IMG/VR virus record: IMGVR_UViG_3300010233_000239 | Span: 1-24,346 of that record | Length of the DNA stretch: 24,346 nt | DNA from: a virus | Direction: 5' to 3' (one strand) | In this document: positions 6,427 through 14,098 of the stretch, piece after piece | Numbering within the stretch: position 1 is the stretch's first letter | Layout: the number at the start of each line of letters is the position of its first letter | Program-made: the position numbers and the translations under genes | Notes under the pieces: model-generated | What the model saw: the letters and a program-made list of their open reading frames with translations, nothing else | The model's database searches: none | Told to the model about the DNA's origin: nothing

Positions 6427-8859
6427 TCAGCACTTTGAGTAAGAGCAGCTTTGACATTTAGCGCAGTTTTCAGATCTAATCATATTACCATTACATTCTG
6501 GACACTTCTCTTCGAGTTTCTCGTCTGCTACGAATTTACTTAAAACTCTAGACAAAACATGCGCAAGAGAATATAAATCACCTTTACATTTCAACAATTG
6601 ATTCCGAAGAAACTTCGTATCGCATCCGTGGCGAAAACTAGTTGAAATCAGTCTATTAAAACCTTCCTGAGTATCGTCCGAACATGATGCGAGATCGTCA
6701 ATTAATACATTGTTATTACTATCAAGTAATTTATAATGACCGGCGCGGGCACGTTGAATAAAACCATCCTTAACATCTTTCTCTAATAGGTCGTGTAATC
6801 TATCATAGTTGCCAGAAAACACTTCATAGGGGAAATTTTCAAATAATCCAACAACGACGAAAAACTTTTCTTTCTTCCATGACGGATAAAAGATCTTAGC
6901 TGGTATTGTATCTGGTCGTTTTGGAGCGTCTGTTTGTACAAAGGTTTTCTTATTTTCTATGAGAACTCCAGTACGACAACCATCCCTATATACCGTAAAG
7001 CCTTTACAGCCCTTTTTCCAGGCTTGCATATATATTTCACTTACCAGTTCTACAGAGCTATCATTTGGTATATTACACGTTTTAGATAAACTATGGCAAA
7101 CCCATTTTTGTGCCGCAGCTTGTATATCTACACTTTTAGACCAATCAATATCATTAGATGTGGATTTATTATAGGGTGATTTACCAATGTTATTTAAACC
7201 TGTAATTTCTTTCCAATGACGGAACCCGGAATGTTCGACTGTATTTTCTTCCCATTTGTCTCCGCTGGCGTCAATAAAGTCTACATTTTTATTTTCTTCA
7301 GAGATTTTTCTTCTTCTCGTATAACTTAATAGATAAGCCGGTTCAATTCCGCTAGTAATATTATGTTTGTCGGTATTAAATAATCTGGCTAAAATAGAAA
7401 GTGATCCGGTTGGAGCGGTAGTAAGATTTGCTATATTTCTCCTGCCGTATTTTTTATATTGTGTTTTTAATTGAATATCTTCATTGATAATTCTAACGAT
7501 AAAAGGGTGTTGCTTTTCTAAATTATATTCATAAATTGGAAATACGCCTCTATCTCTAGCCATATCTACCGAACTTTTATATGAATTGATAGCTAGTGAC
7601 TTATATATTTCATTAGTAATGATTATGCTATTTTTAGAACCATATTGAATATTTAATCCTGCTAGTGTATCTCCCAACCCGGTTATACCTAAACCAGTTC
7701 TTCTGCCGTTAACACAATTATGTCTAATTTTATGCCAAAGATCTAATTCTATTTTTTTAATATTTTCAGGTTCTGGATCTGATTTTATTTTTTTAATAAT
7801 GTCGTCTATGTGCTCTAATTCCAAATCAATCATATCATCCATTAATTTTTGAGCATGATATGCCGTAGATGCAAACTCAGTATAATCAAAAAATGCACAA
7901 CCGGTAAATTCTTTATGAACGAAAGCAGTTAGATTAATCGCAATTAACCGACAACTGTCGTATTCGCTCAAAATTAACTCCGCGCAAGGGTTGCACGATA
8001 CGTTCGCAAATCCTTTAATAGCATAGGCTTGTGTCGGGGTCTCTCTCTCTACTGTATCCCAATATAAAAGACCGGGTTCTGCTGTTTGCCATGCACACTG
8101 TACAATTTGATTCCAAATATCTCTTGCTCGCACATTTTTAGTAAAGGCTGGATCAGATGAGTTTACTGGAAATCTTTGTTCGTATGAGCTATCATTTTCC
8201 ACAGCCATCATAAATTCATCCGTAAGCCTTATTGACACGTTGGCTCCGGTTACTTTGGCGGTATCCTGTTTAATATTAATAAAAGTTTCTATTTCTGGAT
8301 GGTGAATAGATATTGATAGTAAGAGTGCTCCACGACGTCCCCCTTGCGCTACTTCGCGTGTAGTTCGTGAAAACCTTTCCATAAAAATCGCTATCCCGTC
8401 AGTGGTTTTAGCTGCATTTTTAGTAGGTAAGCCCTTGGGTCTTAATGCGGAAATATCAAACCCAACACCACATCTACGCTTTTGCAATTGGGCTAATTCT
8501 TGATCAGTAAAACATATTCCACCATATGAATCTTCCGGAGCAGCAATTACTTCACAGTTTGATAGGCTCATAATTTGATATGGATTGCCTATTCCAGCCA
8601 TAGGTGAACCTTGGGGAATTATTTTACCAAATTTATCAAAATATTTAAAAATTTGTTCTTCTGATAGTGGATTTGGATATTTTGCTTCAATGCGAGCAAA
8701 CTCTTTAGCCATACGACGATGCATATCTGCCGGTGTTAACTCTTGCAAAACTCCGTCGTTATCACGCAACGCATACTTATCACACCAAACTTTTGCCGCT
8801 AGCTCGTCTTGAAAGTAATCCATCGTGGCAGACAATACTTCGTCGTAACTATAACCCAT
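6427..8859 (-). CDS. nrdJ: Adenosylcobalamin-dependent (class II) ribonucleoside-diphosphate reductase
   Basis: An 810-residue class II ribonucleotide reductase, which makes deoxynucleotides with coenzyme B12 instead of a separate radical-generating subunit. The barrel motifs are present: first redox cysteine Cys102 in SLSNCEV, the active-site triad N290-P-C292-A-E294, second redox cysteine Cys303 in YDSCRL, and a glycine-rich AQGGRRGALL at 171-180. NPCAEL replaces the usual NPCGEI but keeps Asn, Cys and Glu. The C-terminus ends in a four-cysteine ribbon, CPECNGNMI followed by CAKCQSCSYSKC, typical of NrdJ, which re-reduces the active site. No intein or split is seen and no nrdB-like gene is nearby. 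GGAG lies six bases before the ATG. The host must supply or import cobalamin for it to work. Confidence 0.95.
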   Translation of the reverse strand: MGYSYDEVLSATMDYFQDELAAKVWCDKYALRDNDGVLQELTPADMHRRMAKEFARIEAKYPNPLSEEQIFKYFDKFGKIIPQGSPMAGIGNPYQIMSLSNCEVIAAPEDSYGGICFTDQELAQLQKRRCGVGFDISALRPKGLPTKNAAKTTDGIAIFMERFSRTTREVAQGGRRGALLLSISIHHPEIETFINIKQDTAKVTGANVSIRLTDEFMMAVENDSSYEQRFPVNSSDPAFTKNVRARDIWNQIVQCAWQTAEPGLLYWDTVERETPTQAYAIKGFANVSCNPCAELILSEYDSCRLIAINLTAFVHKEFTGCAFFDYTEFASTAYHAQKLMDDMIDLELEHIDDIIKKIKSDPEPENIKKIELDLWHKIRHNCVNGRRTGLGITGLGDTLAGLNIQYGSKNSIIITNEIYKSLAINSYKSSVDMARDRGVFPIYEYNLEKQHPFIVRIINEDIQLKTQYKKYGRRNIANLTTAPTGSLSILARLFNTDKHNITSGIEPAYLLSYTRRRKISEENKNVDFIDASGDKWEENTVEHSGFRHWKEITGLNNIGKSPYNKSTSNDIDWSKSVDIQAAAQKWVCHSLSKTCNIPNDSSVELVSEIYMQAWKKGCKGFTVYRDGCRTGVLIENKKTFVQTDAPKRPDTIPAKIFYPSWKKEKFFVVVGLFENFPYEVFSGNYDRLHDLLEKDVKDGFIQRARAGHYKLLDSNNNVLIDDLASCSDDTQEGFNRLISTSFRHGCDTKFLRNQLLKCKGDLYSLAHVLSRVLSKFVADEKLEEKCPECNGNMIRSENCAKCQSCSYSKC

Positions 8860-9225
8860 TTATCGCTCCATGTCTTTAATTTCTGATAATAAAGCCAGTA
8901 TTACTGATCGCATTTCATCTTTTGTAATTAGTCTATCTTCTTTTTCAAATTCTATATATTGTTCCCAATATGTCAATCTCTTCATATCATATTTTGAGAG
9001 ACGAACTAAAAATCCGTCTAAGTCTAAGAAGATATTAGACATATCCATTCGCCAGTCGTCTTCATGATCACCAAACGAATAACCATTATATTTTATGCCG
9101 TACTCTATCGGCGGCAAGCAATAACCACTTATACCCTCAATTGGAGCGTCGTTGTGTGCTTCACTAGTCCATTTTATATTAAATGTTAGTGGTTTACCCA
9201 ATACTCTAATAATGTCGTCTTTCAT
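8860..9225 (-). CDS. Hypothetical protein (121 aa)
   Basis: Not recognised. It is a soluble, acidic protein with a tryptophan-, tyrosine- and aspartate-rich middle (GDHEDDWRMDMSNIFLDLDG) and a helical C-terminus. No signal peptide or membrane segment is seen. Its stop codon directly abuts the nrdJ start codon, and its ATG overlaps the macrodomain gene's stop (ATGA), with GAGG just upstream. The tight coupling to nrdJ makes a link to nucleotide metabolism possible, but nothing in the sequence shows it. Confidence 0.75.
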   Translation of the reverse strand: MKDDIIRVLGKPLTFNIKWTSEAHNDAPIEGISGYCLPPIEYGIKYNGYSFGDHEDDWRMDMSNIFLDLDGFLVRLSKYDMKRLTYWEQYIEFEKEDRLITKDEMRSVILALLSEIKDMER

Positions 9226-9695
9226 TTGTCCTCTAATGAGTAAATATTAATTTCCACATCTTGATAGTCAGATGAAACTTCTTCAATTATTGTCAATATT
9301 TCATCCCAAGATCCACCACCTAAACCTGCACCAATTTTTGGCATACTGATAGAAAGTTTATTATTTTCTGCAAATTCTAATAGTTTAGATAGCCCTAGTC
9401 GGAATCCTACATAACTAAAATAAACCTCACCATCATATCCGTAATATTTCTGTGTGGCTATATTACATATGATAGGTTTATAATTTTTCAAATATGGATG
9501 ACTGCAACATTGTATGTCGCCAATTTTCCAACCGTCATTTAAATGTTTGATTGAGTAGTCCTGTTTAGCCCAAGGATAATATCGAGCTACCAAAGCTGCA
9601 AATCCACTAGCAAATCTGCCTTGACAATTTACGCCATGTGCAATGATGTCGCTGGTAGAGAGTTTAAATAGGTTTCCATTAATTTGATTTATCAT
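9222..9695 (-). CDS. Macrodomain protein (ADP-ribose binding or hydrolase)
   Basis: A 157-residue protein that is a single macrodomain. IIAHGVNCQGRFASGFA (17-33) matches the first ADP-ribose loop, IAHGxNxxGxxGxG, and MPKIGAGLGGGSW (118-130) matches the second glycine-rich loop. This pattern is closest to the Poa1p/TARG1-type branch, whose members hydrolyse ADP-ribose 1''-phosphate or remove ADP-ribose from proteins or nucleic acids. ADP-ribose 1''-phosphate is a by-product of some tRNA-splicing-type RNA repair, and ADP-ribosylation is used in antiphage toxins such as DarT, so either housekeeping or counter-defence is possible. It sits between two small unknown genes, close to dCMP deaminase and nrdJ, and is coupled to the next gene by ATGA. 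Confidence 0.9.
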   Translation of the reverse strand: MINQINGNLFKLSTSDIIAHGVNCQGRFASGFAALVARYYPWAKQDYSIKHLNDGWKIGDIQCCSHPYLKNYKPIICNIATQKYYGYDGEVYFSYVGFRLGLSKLLEFAENNKLSISMPKIGAGLGGGSWDEILTIIEEVSSDYQDVEINIYSLEDK

Positions 9696-9696
9696 T

Positions 9697-9972
9697 TTAA
9701 ATATTATTTCTTGGCAATATAGTAGCCGCTTTATCTACCGTATTTTGTAGTGATTCTAATCGTTGTTTTATATCCCAATCTGGCACGGCATAATATACGA
9801 ATCCATCAGGCGGATATGGCGGCGTAACAACTTTATATTGAAGGTTTTGTAAAAGTTCGTTTAACCATTTCATTTGATTACGACACTGTACAAGTAGTAA
9901 AAGACTTACTTTTTTAAGATTTTCAACTTGTTCATTAGGGACGTCTTCTCTTACGTCATATTGATTTAGCAC
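9697..9972 (-). CDS. Hypothetical protein (91 aa)
   Basis: Not recognised. The N-terminal half is a predicted helix, with a leucine run followed by CRNQMKWLNELLQNL. A proline-rich, aromatic stretch (VVTPPYPPDGFVYYAVPDW) follows, then a second helix. The start is probably the GTG at 9972, with AGGA about ten bases upstream in the short gap after dCMP deaminase. It precedes the macrodomain gene. No membrane segment is convincing. Confidence 0.72.
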   Translation of the reverse strand: MLNQYDVREDVPNEQVENLKKVSLLLLVQCRNQMKWLNELLQNLQYKVVTPPYPPDGFVYYAVPDWDIKQRLESLQNTVDKAATILPRNNI

Positions 9973-9990
9973 TGATACAATTTCCTCATA

Positions 9991-10449
9991 TTAAATTGGA
10001 TATATTTTTAATTCAGTATGAATAGGATAATCAAATAAATCTAAAATAATTCCCGCATCATCTATGGTTTCCTTCGCAATGGCGAAATCGGCAACCCACC
10101 GTGGGTTATCATTAATTGGTGCAACAATTCGTGTAACCCCGGCTTGGATTAGTATACTTGTACACGGCGCACAAGGTTGAAATGGATAGGTATATACCGT
10201 GCAATCTTCTAAAGTTTGTTCTGCGAAAATCAACGAATTAATTTCCGCGTGGATAATACGGCGATATTTTAATTCGCGATTTTCCAACCAGTCTTTCCTG
10301 TCGGAAGTTTGTCTCGCAAAACCATTATAACCAATTGAAACTAATACATTATCACGGGTAATCACCGCTCCAACTTTGGTCGAAGGATCTTTACTCTTAC
10401 GAGAAATTCGCTCCGCGAGATCTAAAAATAATTTATCCCAATCGTTCAT
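9991..10449 (-). CDS. dCMP deaminase (deoxycytidylate deaminase)
   Basis: A zinc-dependent deaminase that converts dCMP to dUMP, the substrate of ThyX. Counting from the ATG at 10449, the 152-residue protein has the zinc motif HAE at 67-69 with catalytic Glu69, and PCAPC at 92-96. The N-terminal DPSTKVGAVI and GYNGF motifs are typical of phage and bacterial dCMP deaminases. A TTG at 10464 would add five residues, but AAGGA lies seven bases before the ATG and inside that extension, so the ATG is preferred. It still overlaps the upstream gene by 17 bases. The usual allosteric control by dCTP and dTTP cannot be judged from sequence alone. Confidence 0.93.
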   Translation of the reverse strand: MNDWDKLFLDLAERISRKSKDPSTKVGAVITRDNVLVSIGYNGFARQTSDRKDWLENRELKYRRIIHAEINSLIFAEQTLEDCTVYTYPFQPCAPCTSILIQAGVTRIVAPINDNPRWVADFAIAKETIDDAGIILDLFDYPIHTELKIYPI

Positions 10450-10741
10450 TTGATAATCCTTCAATTGCTTTTTCCGCGCCGGTTTTCTCTCGGTTTAACT
10501 TGTTAAGAACACATTGACAAGCAACAATAGCTACTGCGTATCGCTCTCTAACAATTGAAATATTATCATTGATTACCATTCGTCGTAGTCGATATCCATG
10601 ATCAATTTCTTGTGTCCCGCGACCATAACATTGTCGACAACTTCGTTTTGCATAACCTTTAACATTGTCAACATTGATGTTATTTGAGTCACGCACTACT
10701 GTGTTGCCATATTCATCCATTTCCTGCCATCGTAAAATCAT
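10433..10741 (-). CDS. Small protein with a CxxCxGxG-type cysteine motif
   Basis: A 102-residue protein of unknown function. It contains CRQCYGRGTQ (35-44), the CxxCxGxG element of DnaJ-type zinc fingers, and later ACQC (about 74-77), so a single zinc site is likely. DnaJ itself has four such repeats, so this is not a DnaJ. The ATG at 10741 overlaps the upstream stop as ATGA and has AAGG eight bases before it. The coding region continues 17 bases into dCMP deaminase. A protein- or RNA-binding role is possible but unproven. Confidence 0.72.
   Translation of the reverse strand: MILRWQEMDEYGNTVVRDSNNINVDNVKGYAKRSCRQCYGRGTQEIDHGYRLRRMVINDNISIVRERYAVAIVACQCVLNKLNREKTGAEKAIEGLSNERLG
10457..10461 (-). 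promoter_or_regulatory. Ribosome binding site deciding the dCMP deaminase start
   Basis: The minus strand reads AAGGA, then seven bases, then ATG at 10449. The site lies inside the coding sequence implied by the alternative TTG start at 10464, which has no comparable site. Confidence 0.65.
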
Positions 10742-10986
10742 TGTGGAAACCTTATAGTTATTTTTAATTTCTCGGCAAGTTCTTGTAAAATTTTCTTTTT
10801 TGAATCTAATTCACAATCAGGTTGACCGGTAATTCTATCATACTCTTTGGCTTTGCGTAGCAATTCTTCAATTACACTAACAATTCCTTCTGGTAGCGGC
10901 TGCGGTGTAAACGGAATTGAAGGCTGTGGAACATATTTGTGCAAATCTTGTATTGTTTGATTCATGAAGGCTGACATTACACACAT
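10738..10986 (-). CDS. Hypothetical protein (82 aa)
   Basis: Not recognised. The protein has a proline-rich N-terminal third (KYVPQPSIPFTPQPLPEG) and a helical, lysine- and glutamate-rich C-terminal half. The start is uncertain: the ATG at 10986 has GGAG about ten bases upstream and avoids overlap, while a GTG at 11004 would overlap the next gene and has no ribosome binding site. It is coupled to the cysteine-motif gene by ATGA. Confidence 0.65.
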   Translation of the reverse strand: MCVMSAFMNQTIQDLHKYVPQPSIPFTPQPLPEGIVSVIEELLRKAKEYDRITGQPDCELDSKKKILQELAEKLKITIRFPQ

Positions 10987-10988
10987 TT

Positions 10989-11384
10989 TTATCGTACTCC
11001 ACACGATCCGCTAGAACAATTAGTCCCCATAGGTAAAACTTGTTGAGGTAGCAACTGATAATGAACTTCCGGCTGCGTATTTACGGCATTCATACGTTTG
11101 ATATCCCTATCAAGTGTGGTTTTATTTACATTTCCCCACCATCGACCATAGCGGTCTTTGGCTTTAAAAAGTTCCTTATTAGCTTCGCTAATTTTTTGTT
11201 CTAATTCTGCTTCGGTCGAAGACTTCCACTTCTTACCAAATTTATCCCATCCAACGTAAACGGTTACTACCGTAACTGGTGATTCATTTGCCGATTCAAT
11301 TCGTGAAACCGGAGGTTTTTCCTCAACCATATCAAATGACGGAGGTTGAGTTACCAACATTAATGTTAAAAGCAGTGCGTTCAT
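10989..11384 (-). CDS. Predicted secreted protein with a C-terminal cysteine pair (131 aa)
   Basis: Not recognised. The N-terminus MNALLLTLMLVTQPPS is a short hydrophobic stretch consistent with a weak signal peptide or anchor, but it has no lysine or arginine before the hydrophobic core. The middle is a helix (EAELEQKISEANKELFKAKD) followed by RYGRWWGNVNKTTLDRDIKR. The end, NCSSGSCGVR, holds a CxxxxC pair that could form a disulfide outside the cytoplasm. It overlaps the RNA-ligase gene by ATGA, with AAGGA about ten bases before the ATG. Confidence 0.7.
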   Translation of the reverse strand: MNALLLTLMLVTQPPSFDMVEEKPPVSRIESANESPVTVVTVYVGWDKFGKKWKSSTEAELEQKISEANKELFKAKDRYGRWWGNVNKTTLDRDIKRMNAVNTQPEVHYQLLPQQVLPMGTNCSSGSCGVR

Positions 11385-12388
11385 TGCATATTATTCCTTT
11401 CTAATTGTTGACCCATCATCCAATGTTTATTTGTTTGTATATGATCTCTTCGTACAAACTTGCCAACGCTGCGAGAAAACGCTTTATATGGGAACGACGA
11501 AGTAAGTCTAACAACATAACCCTCGACTAAATCGAAATCTAATTCGTCTTGTTTTGCCAATATTCGCTGCGGGAGAAATGCTCCTCTATACAATACATTA
11601 GGAATCTGGATACCCAACAAGCTAAACCACTCAATAGTATCATCCCAACTAAGACATTCATTGCTTTCGCTCCATACGGAGAAACCAAGAAAAAACGACT
11701 TTAAATCATTATACATAATGGAATGTTTTGCGTATAGGTTTTCTCCGCAAATTCTCCAACCATCGGGAATCTCAGATCGTATTTGCGACCAAAAATTTTT
11801 CACCCAAGTGCGACTAGGATGACTACCACTATTAACGCTACGTGCGTGAATGTGATCGTTATACATTGTTGTGTTCTCGCCATCCATTTTTTCCGTCATT
11901 ACAATTTCTTGATTTTGAAAAGACTCAAGTGAAGCCATCATTCTATCATCATCATTCATGCCATCAGACCAGGGTAAATGATAAGTTCGCGGATATTTTA
12001 CATAATGGGTGAATAAATGAAAACTATCTCGAAGTATTTTTTGTACACTGTCGTCATTGAATAATTCTCCGCGTAAACGTTTTCCATTAGGCAAAATGCA
12101 ATTTCCCCATTTATCATAAATTTCATCGTCATATAAGTGTGGTGGCAAAATTCTATGAGAATTGGTTTTTTGTAATAGATGTTCTACTGTAATAATAGTT
12201 TTTTCTGCTTCGATATGACAATTTGGACATAGCGATGCACCGTTATCTAAATAATATCCACCATCTGTAAATAACCTTCTTTCCATAATATGATGAGCGT
12301 CTGCTGCGGGGAAATCACATATAACGCATTTATGACTATCTCTCTCAAATACAGCATTGCGGAATGTGTCCCTACTCATTAACATCAT
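11381..12388 (-). CDS. HNH domain fused to an RNA ligase
   Basis: A 335-residue two-domain protein. Residues 14-65 form an HNH/zinc module: Cys21 and Cys24 in CVIC, DAHHI at 30-34, an asparagine in DNGASLC, and CPNCH at 54-58. Residues 160-320 form a nucleotidyltransferase RNA-ligase core: motif I EKMDGEN with the nucleotide-accepting Lys167, WRICGENLYAKHS at 211-223, FFLGFSVW at 232-239, motif IV VEGYVVR at 288-294 and motif V KFVRR at 310-314. Such ligases seal nicked RNA with ATP, and phage versions repair host-cleaved tRNA. The HNH fusion could cut, or could simply bind nucleic acid. The start is one of three nearby ATGs (12388, 12385, 12379); GGGGA precedes the first. It overlaps both neighbours. 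Confidence 0.87.
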   Translation of the reverse strand: MMLMSRDTFRNAVFERDSHKCVICDFPAADAHHIMERRLFTDGGYYLDNGASLCPNCHIEAEKTIITVEHLLQKTNSHRILPPHLYDDEIYDKWGNCILPNGKRLRGELFNDDSVQKILRDSFHLFTHYVKYPRTYHLPWSDGMNDDDRMMASLESFQNQEIVMTEKMDGENTTMYNDHIHARSVNSGSHPSRTWVKNFWSQIRSEIPDGWRICGENLYAKHSIMYNDLKSFFLGFSVWSESNECLSWDDTIEWFSLLGIQIPNVLYRGAFLPQRILAKQDELDFDLVEGYVVRLTSSFPYKAFSRSVGKFVRRDHIQTNKHWMMGQQLERNNMQ

Positions 12389-12644
12389 AATTTCCCCAGA
12401 GACTCCAAAGTCTTCTCAGATAAGACCCATACACAATTTGGCATTCTGCTTTTTCCCGTTTTAATTTACGGTTACCCTTACAGTATTCAAGTATTTCATC
12501 TTCGATGAGTCTACGATTTTTGTCTACAAATATCAGTAATTTCGATTGTTTTTCCCTATATGATTTTAATAGGTCATTTTCTTTACGCAGTTCTTCAATT
12601 TCTTCTTTTAATTCCTGTATCTCCAAGCCATATATGGGATGCAT
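12372..12644 (-). CDS. Small coiled-coil protein (90 aa)
   Basis: Not recognised by family. Residues 8-45 form a strong predicted coiled coil (IQELKEEIEELRKENDLLK and onward) with leucine and isoleucine at heptad positions. The C-terminal part is basic and tryptophan- and tyrosine-rich (YLRRLWSLWGNY). It starts as TAATG overlapping the upstream stop and runs 17 bases into the HNH-RNA ligase gene. It might be a partner or adaptor of the ligase, but only position suggests this. Confidence 0.72.
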   Translation of the reverse strand: MHPIYGLEIQELKEEIEELRKENDLLKSYREKQSKLLIFVDKNRRLIEDEILEYCKGNRKLKREKAECQIVYGSYLRRLWSLWGNYDVNE

Positions 12645-12961
12645 TATAATAAATATTTCCTTATAACATCAACTGCCTCAGTATATGAGGTATATCGTGT
12701 GCGTTTGAGAAAATCTTTAGTACGATTAGACGGTAATGACTCGTATAGCCAATTACCGCCTTTAGTCATACAATAGCAGCTTTCGCGGATTACCCATTGA
12801 TCGTCGCCACTATCTTGTGATACTCTTTCTATAAATATATAGAATCCGTGGTTAGGTTTACATTTCACATATTTACAATTTTTCTCATTGCATTCAGATA
12901 TATAAATTCTAAATGATTGGACTTCAATATCTAGATCTTCTGTATGGACTAATTTAATCAT
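12644..12961 (-). CDS. Hypothetical protein with several cysteines (105 aa)
   Basis: Not recognised. The protein holds ECNEKNCKYVKC (28-39) and CYC (62-64), a spacing that could bind zinc, between beta-rich segments, and ends in a helix (YTEAVDVIRKYLL). No signal peptide is seen, so the cysteines are probably metal ligands and not disulfides. It is the first gene after the 197-base stretch with no confident gene (12962-13158) and may therefore be the first gene of a transcription unit running leftward. Only a poor ribosome binding site (GAG two bases before the ATG) is seen. Confidence 0.7.
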   Translation of the reverse strand: MIKLVHTEDLDIEVQSFRIYISECNEKNCKYVKCKPNHGFYIFIERVSQDSGDDQWVIRESCYCMTKGGNWLYESLPSNRTKDFLKRTRYTSYTEAVDVIRKYLL

Positions 12962-13002
12962 GTCTCGTGATGTTCCAAATCCTTAGCAAAATAGCATACC
13001 GC

Positions 13003-13021
13003 CAAACTCGAAGCAAGTTTG
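13003..13021 (-). other. Intergenic hairpin, 8-bp stem with triloop
   Basis: On the minus strand CAAACTTG, then CTT, then CGAGTTTG can pair as an eight-base-pair stem (one G-T pair) with a three-base loop. It lies in the largest stretch without a confident gene. No T-run follows, so it is not a standard intrinsic terminator; RNA processing, stability or chance are alternatives. Confidence 0.35.
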
Positions 13022-13037
13022 AAAATAGCCCATTTTA

Positions 13038-13055
13038 CTTAGCATTTCTTAGCAT
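13038..13055. repeat. Short direct repeat, two copies of CTTAGCAT
   Basis: CTTAGCAT occurs at 13038-13045 and again at 13048-13055, ten bases apart, about one helical turn. This could be a pair of protein-binding half-sites near the candidate promoter, or chance in AT-rich DNA. Confidence 0.3.
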
Positions 13056-13138
13056 AAACGCACTCTGGTAAACCAACGCTCTTCCGCAATATTGACGGCG
13101 ACTCTAGCAAAATCTTTACGATCTTTAGCTTTAGTCAT
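13049..13138 (-). CDS. Possible small basic protein (29 aa)
   Basis: An ATG at 13138 opens 29 codons ending in TAA at 13049: MTKAKDRKDFARVAVNIAEE and on to TRVRLC. The product is basic and could form one helix. It lies 11 to 20 bases downstream of a good extended -10 sequence, and AGGA is about 15 bases before the ATG, longer than usual. The region could instead be a leader RNA without coding function. No similar known protein is recognised. Confidence 0.35.
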   Translation of the reverse strand: MTKAKDRKDFARVAVNIAEERWFTRVRLC

Positions 13139-13157
13139 TAAGTCAAATATTAATCCT

Positions 13158-13166
13158 ATTATATCA
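13158..13166 (-). promoter_or_regulatory. Candidate extended -10 promoter (TGATATAAT)
   Basis: The minus strand reads TGATATAAT, a perfect sigma-70 extended -10 element (TGnTATAAT), overlapping the stop codon of the cysteine peptidase gene. TTGGAC lies 19 bases before the hexamer as a poor -35 match. It is placed to start transcription into the intergenic stretch and the genes from 12961 leftward. AT-rich DNA yields such matches by chance, but the position at the largest gap is suggestive. Confidence 0.35.
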
Positions 13167-14067
13167 TACTGAAAAAATCAGGGTCCAATGATTGTAATCT
13201 AAAATCATCGAATGAACTATAAGCCCAACTATCGTCTTGAGAAAGCATTGCTACGACATCAGCCTTACGGGCACGAATAACGCCAACGGGTAACGTTAGC
13301 GAAGGATCACGAAAGTCTTGTAAAGGACCACCCATTACATCTCCCCAGCTATTTAAAATAATAGCATGTGGTTCAATATTTTTAGATTTGTCACCATTGT
13401 CGACTCCGATAATACATAATTGATGACCCCAATTACCTTGTCTGTGGTGATATCCATCTGGCTGAGGAGTCATAGTAAACCCAACATCGCTAGCAACGGT
13501 AACCGGATAAAGATTAGTAATCGCTGCAACTAAATCATCCCAAGTAGAAACTTTGGCTGTTTTATGAACAATGTGTTCTTTTGCTACTGATAAGAATGGC
13601 TGCCAAGGAGTTTTACTTGCGCCCCACTTTTTAGCTATATCCCCGCTATACTTAGGTACATCCTGTGCCGTTGCATCTAGCTCACCATATTGGTTAGCTG
13701 CTTGTGCGGCATAAATACCAACTGAGCCATCGCCAGTGCCCAACATGTTCCCAATTGATCTACTGGTTCCATAAGCGAACGGAGGGAAAATCGGATGAAA
13801 CTCTGCTATATTACCCATAACAATTTGACAACACTCTACGTATTCAGTGGCATTCTTTGCGCCGAACGAAACGCAGTCGCCGATCTCCTGCCCGTAGTTA
13901 TCCGTATCCTTACCTAAAACCTTTCGTGTTAGCCTACATAATTGCATATTGTCCGTGGTAGGACCAGAGCCAACAATATAAATTTGACCAGTTAGTTCAG
14001 ATGGGGCGTTAGATAACGCTTTATCAAGTATTTTTCGGTCAACACCAGCCCAACCAAAATTAATCAT
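13159..14067 (-). CDS. Papain-like cysteine peptidase (C1 family)
   Basis: A 302-residue protein with the papain catalytic layout: Gln60 and Cys65 in GQEIGDCVSFGA (oxyanion glutamine and nucleophile), His215 in GNWGHQLCIIGVD, and Asn239 in IILNSWGD, the counterpart of the papain NSWG motif. There is no signal peptide and no long propeptide, only about 59 residues before the active site, so it may be made as an active or virion-packaged enzyme. It shares a block with membrane-anchored and glycine-rich proteins that look structural or envelope-related. Possible roles are maturation of virion proteins or attack on host proteins. A CGAG element lies eight bases before the ATG, in a GAGTATTAAA context much like that before the partial gene at the left end. 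Confidence 0.85.
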   Translation of the reverse strand: MINFGWAGVDRKILDKALSNAPSELTGQIYIVGSGPTTDNMQLCRLTRKVLGKDTDNYGQEIGDCVSFGAKNATEYVECCQIVMGNIAEFHPIFPPFAYGTSRSIGNMLGTGDGSVGIYAAQAANQYGELDATAQDVPKYSGDIAKKWGASKTPWQPFLSVAKEHIVHKTAKVSTWDDLVAAITNLYPVTVASDVGFTMTPQPDGYHHRQGNWGHQLCIIGVDNGDKSKNIEPHAIILNSWGDVMGGPLQDFRDPSLTLPVGVIRARKADVVAMLSQDDSWAYSSFDDFRLQSLDPDFFSMI

Positions 14068-14098
14068 TTTAATACTCGAATCAAAGTTTTGACTGTTA

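Noticed and set aside
6427-8859. An intein or split in ribonucleotide reductase
   Set aside because: The protein has normal length and uninterrupted motifs from the first redox cysteine to the C-terminal cysteine ribbon.
12983-13033. A 16-codon reading containing the hairpin
   Set aside because: Too short, with no ribosome binding site; the hairpin alone explains the local pattern.
12962-13158. A tRNA or other known RNA gene in the largest stretch without a confident gene
   Set aside because: No T-loop or acceptor-stem pairing typical of tRNA could be found on either strand.
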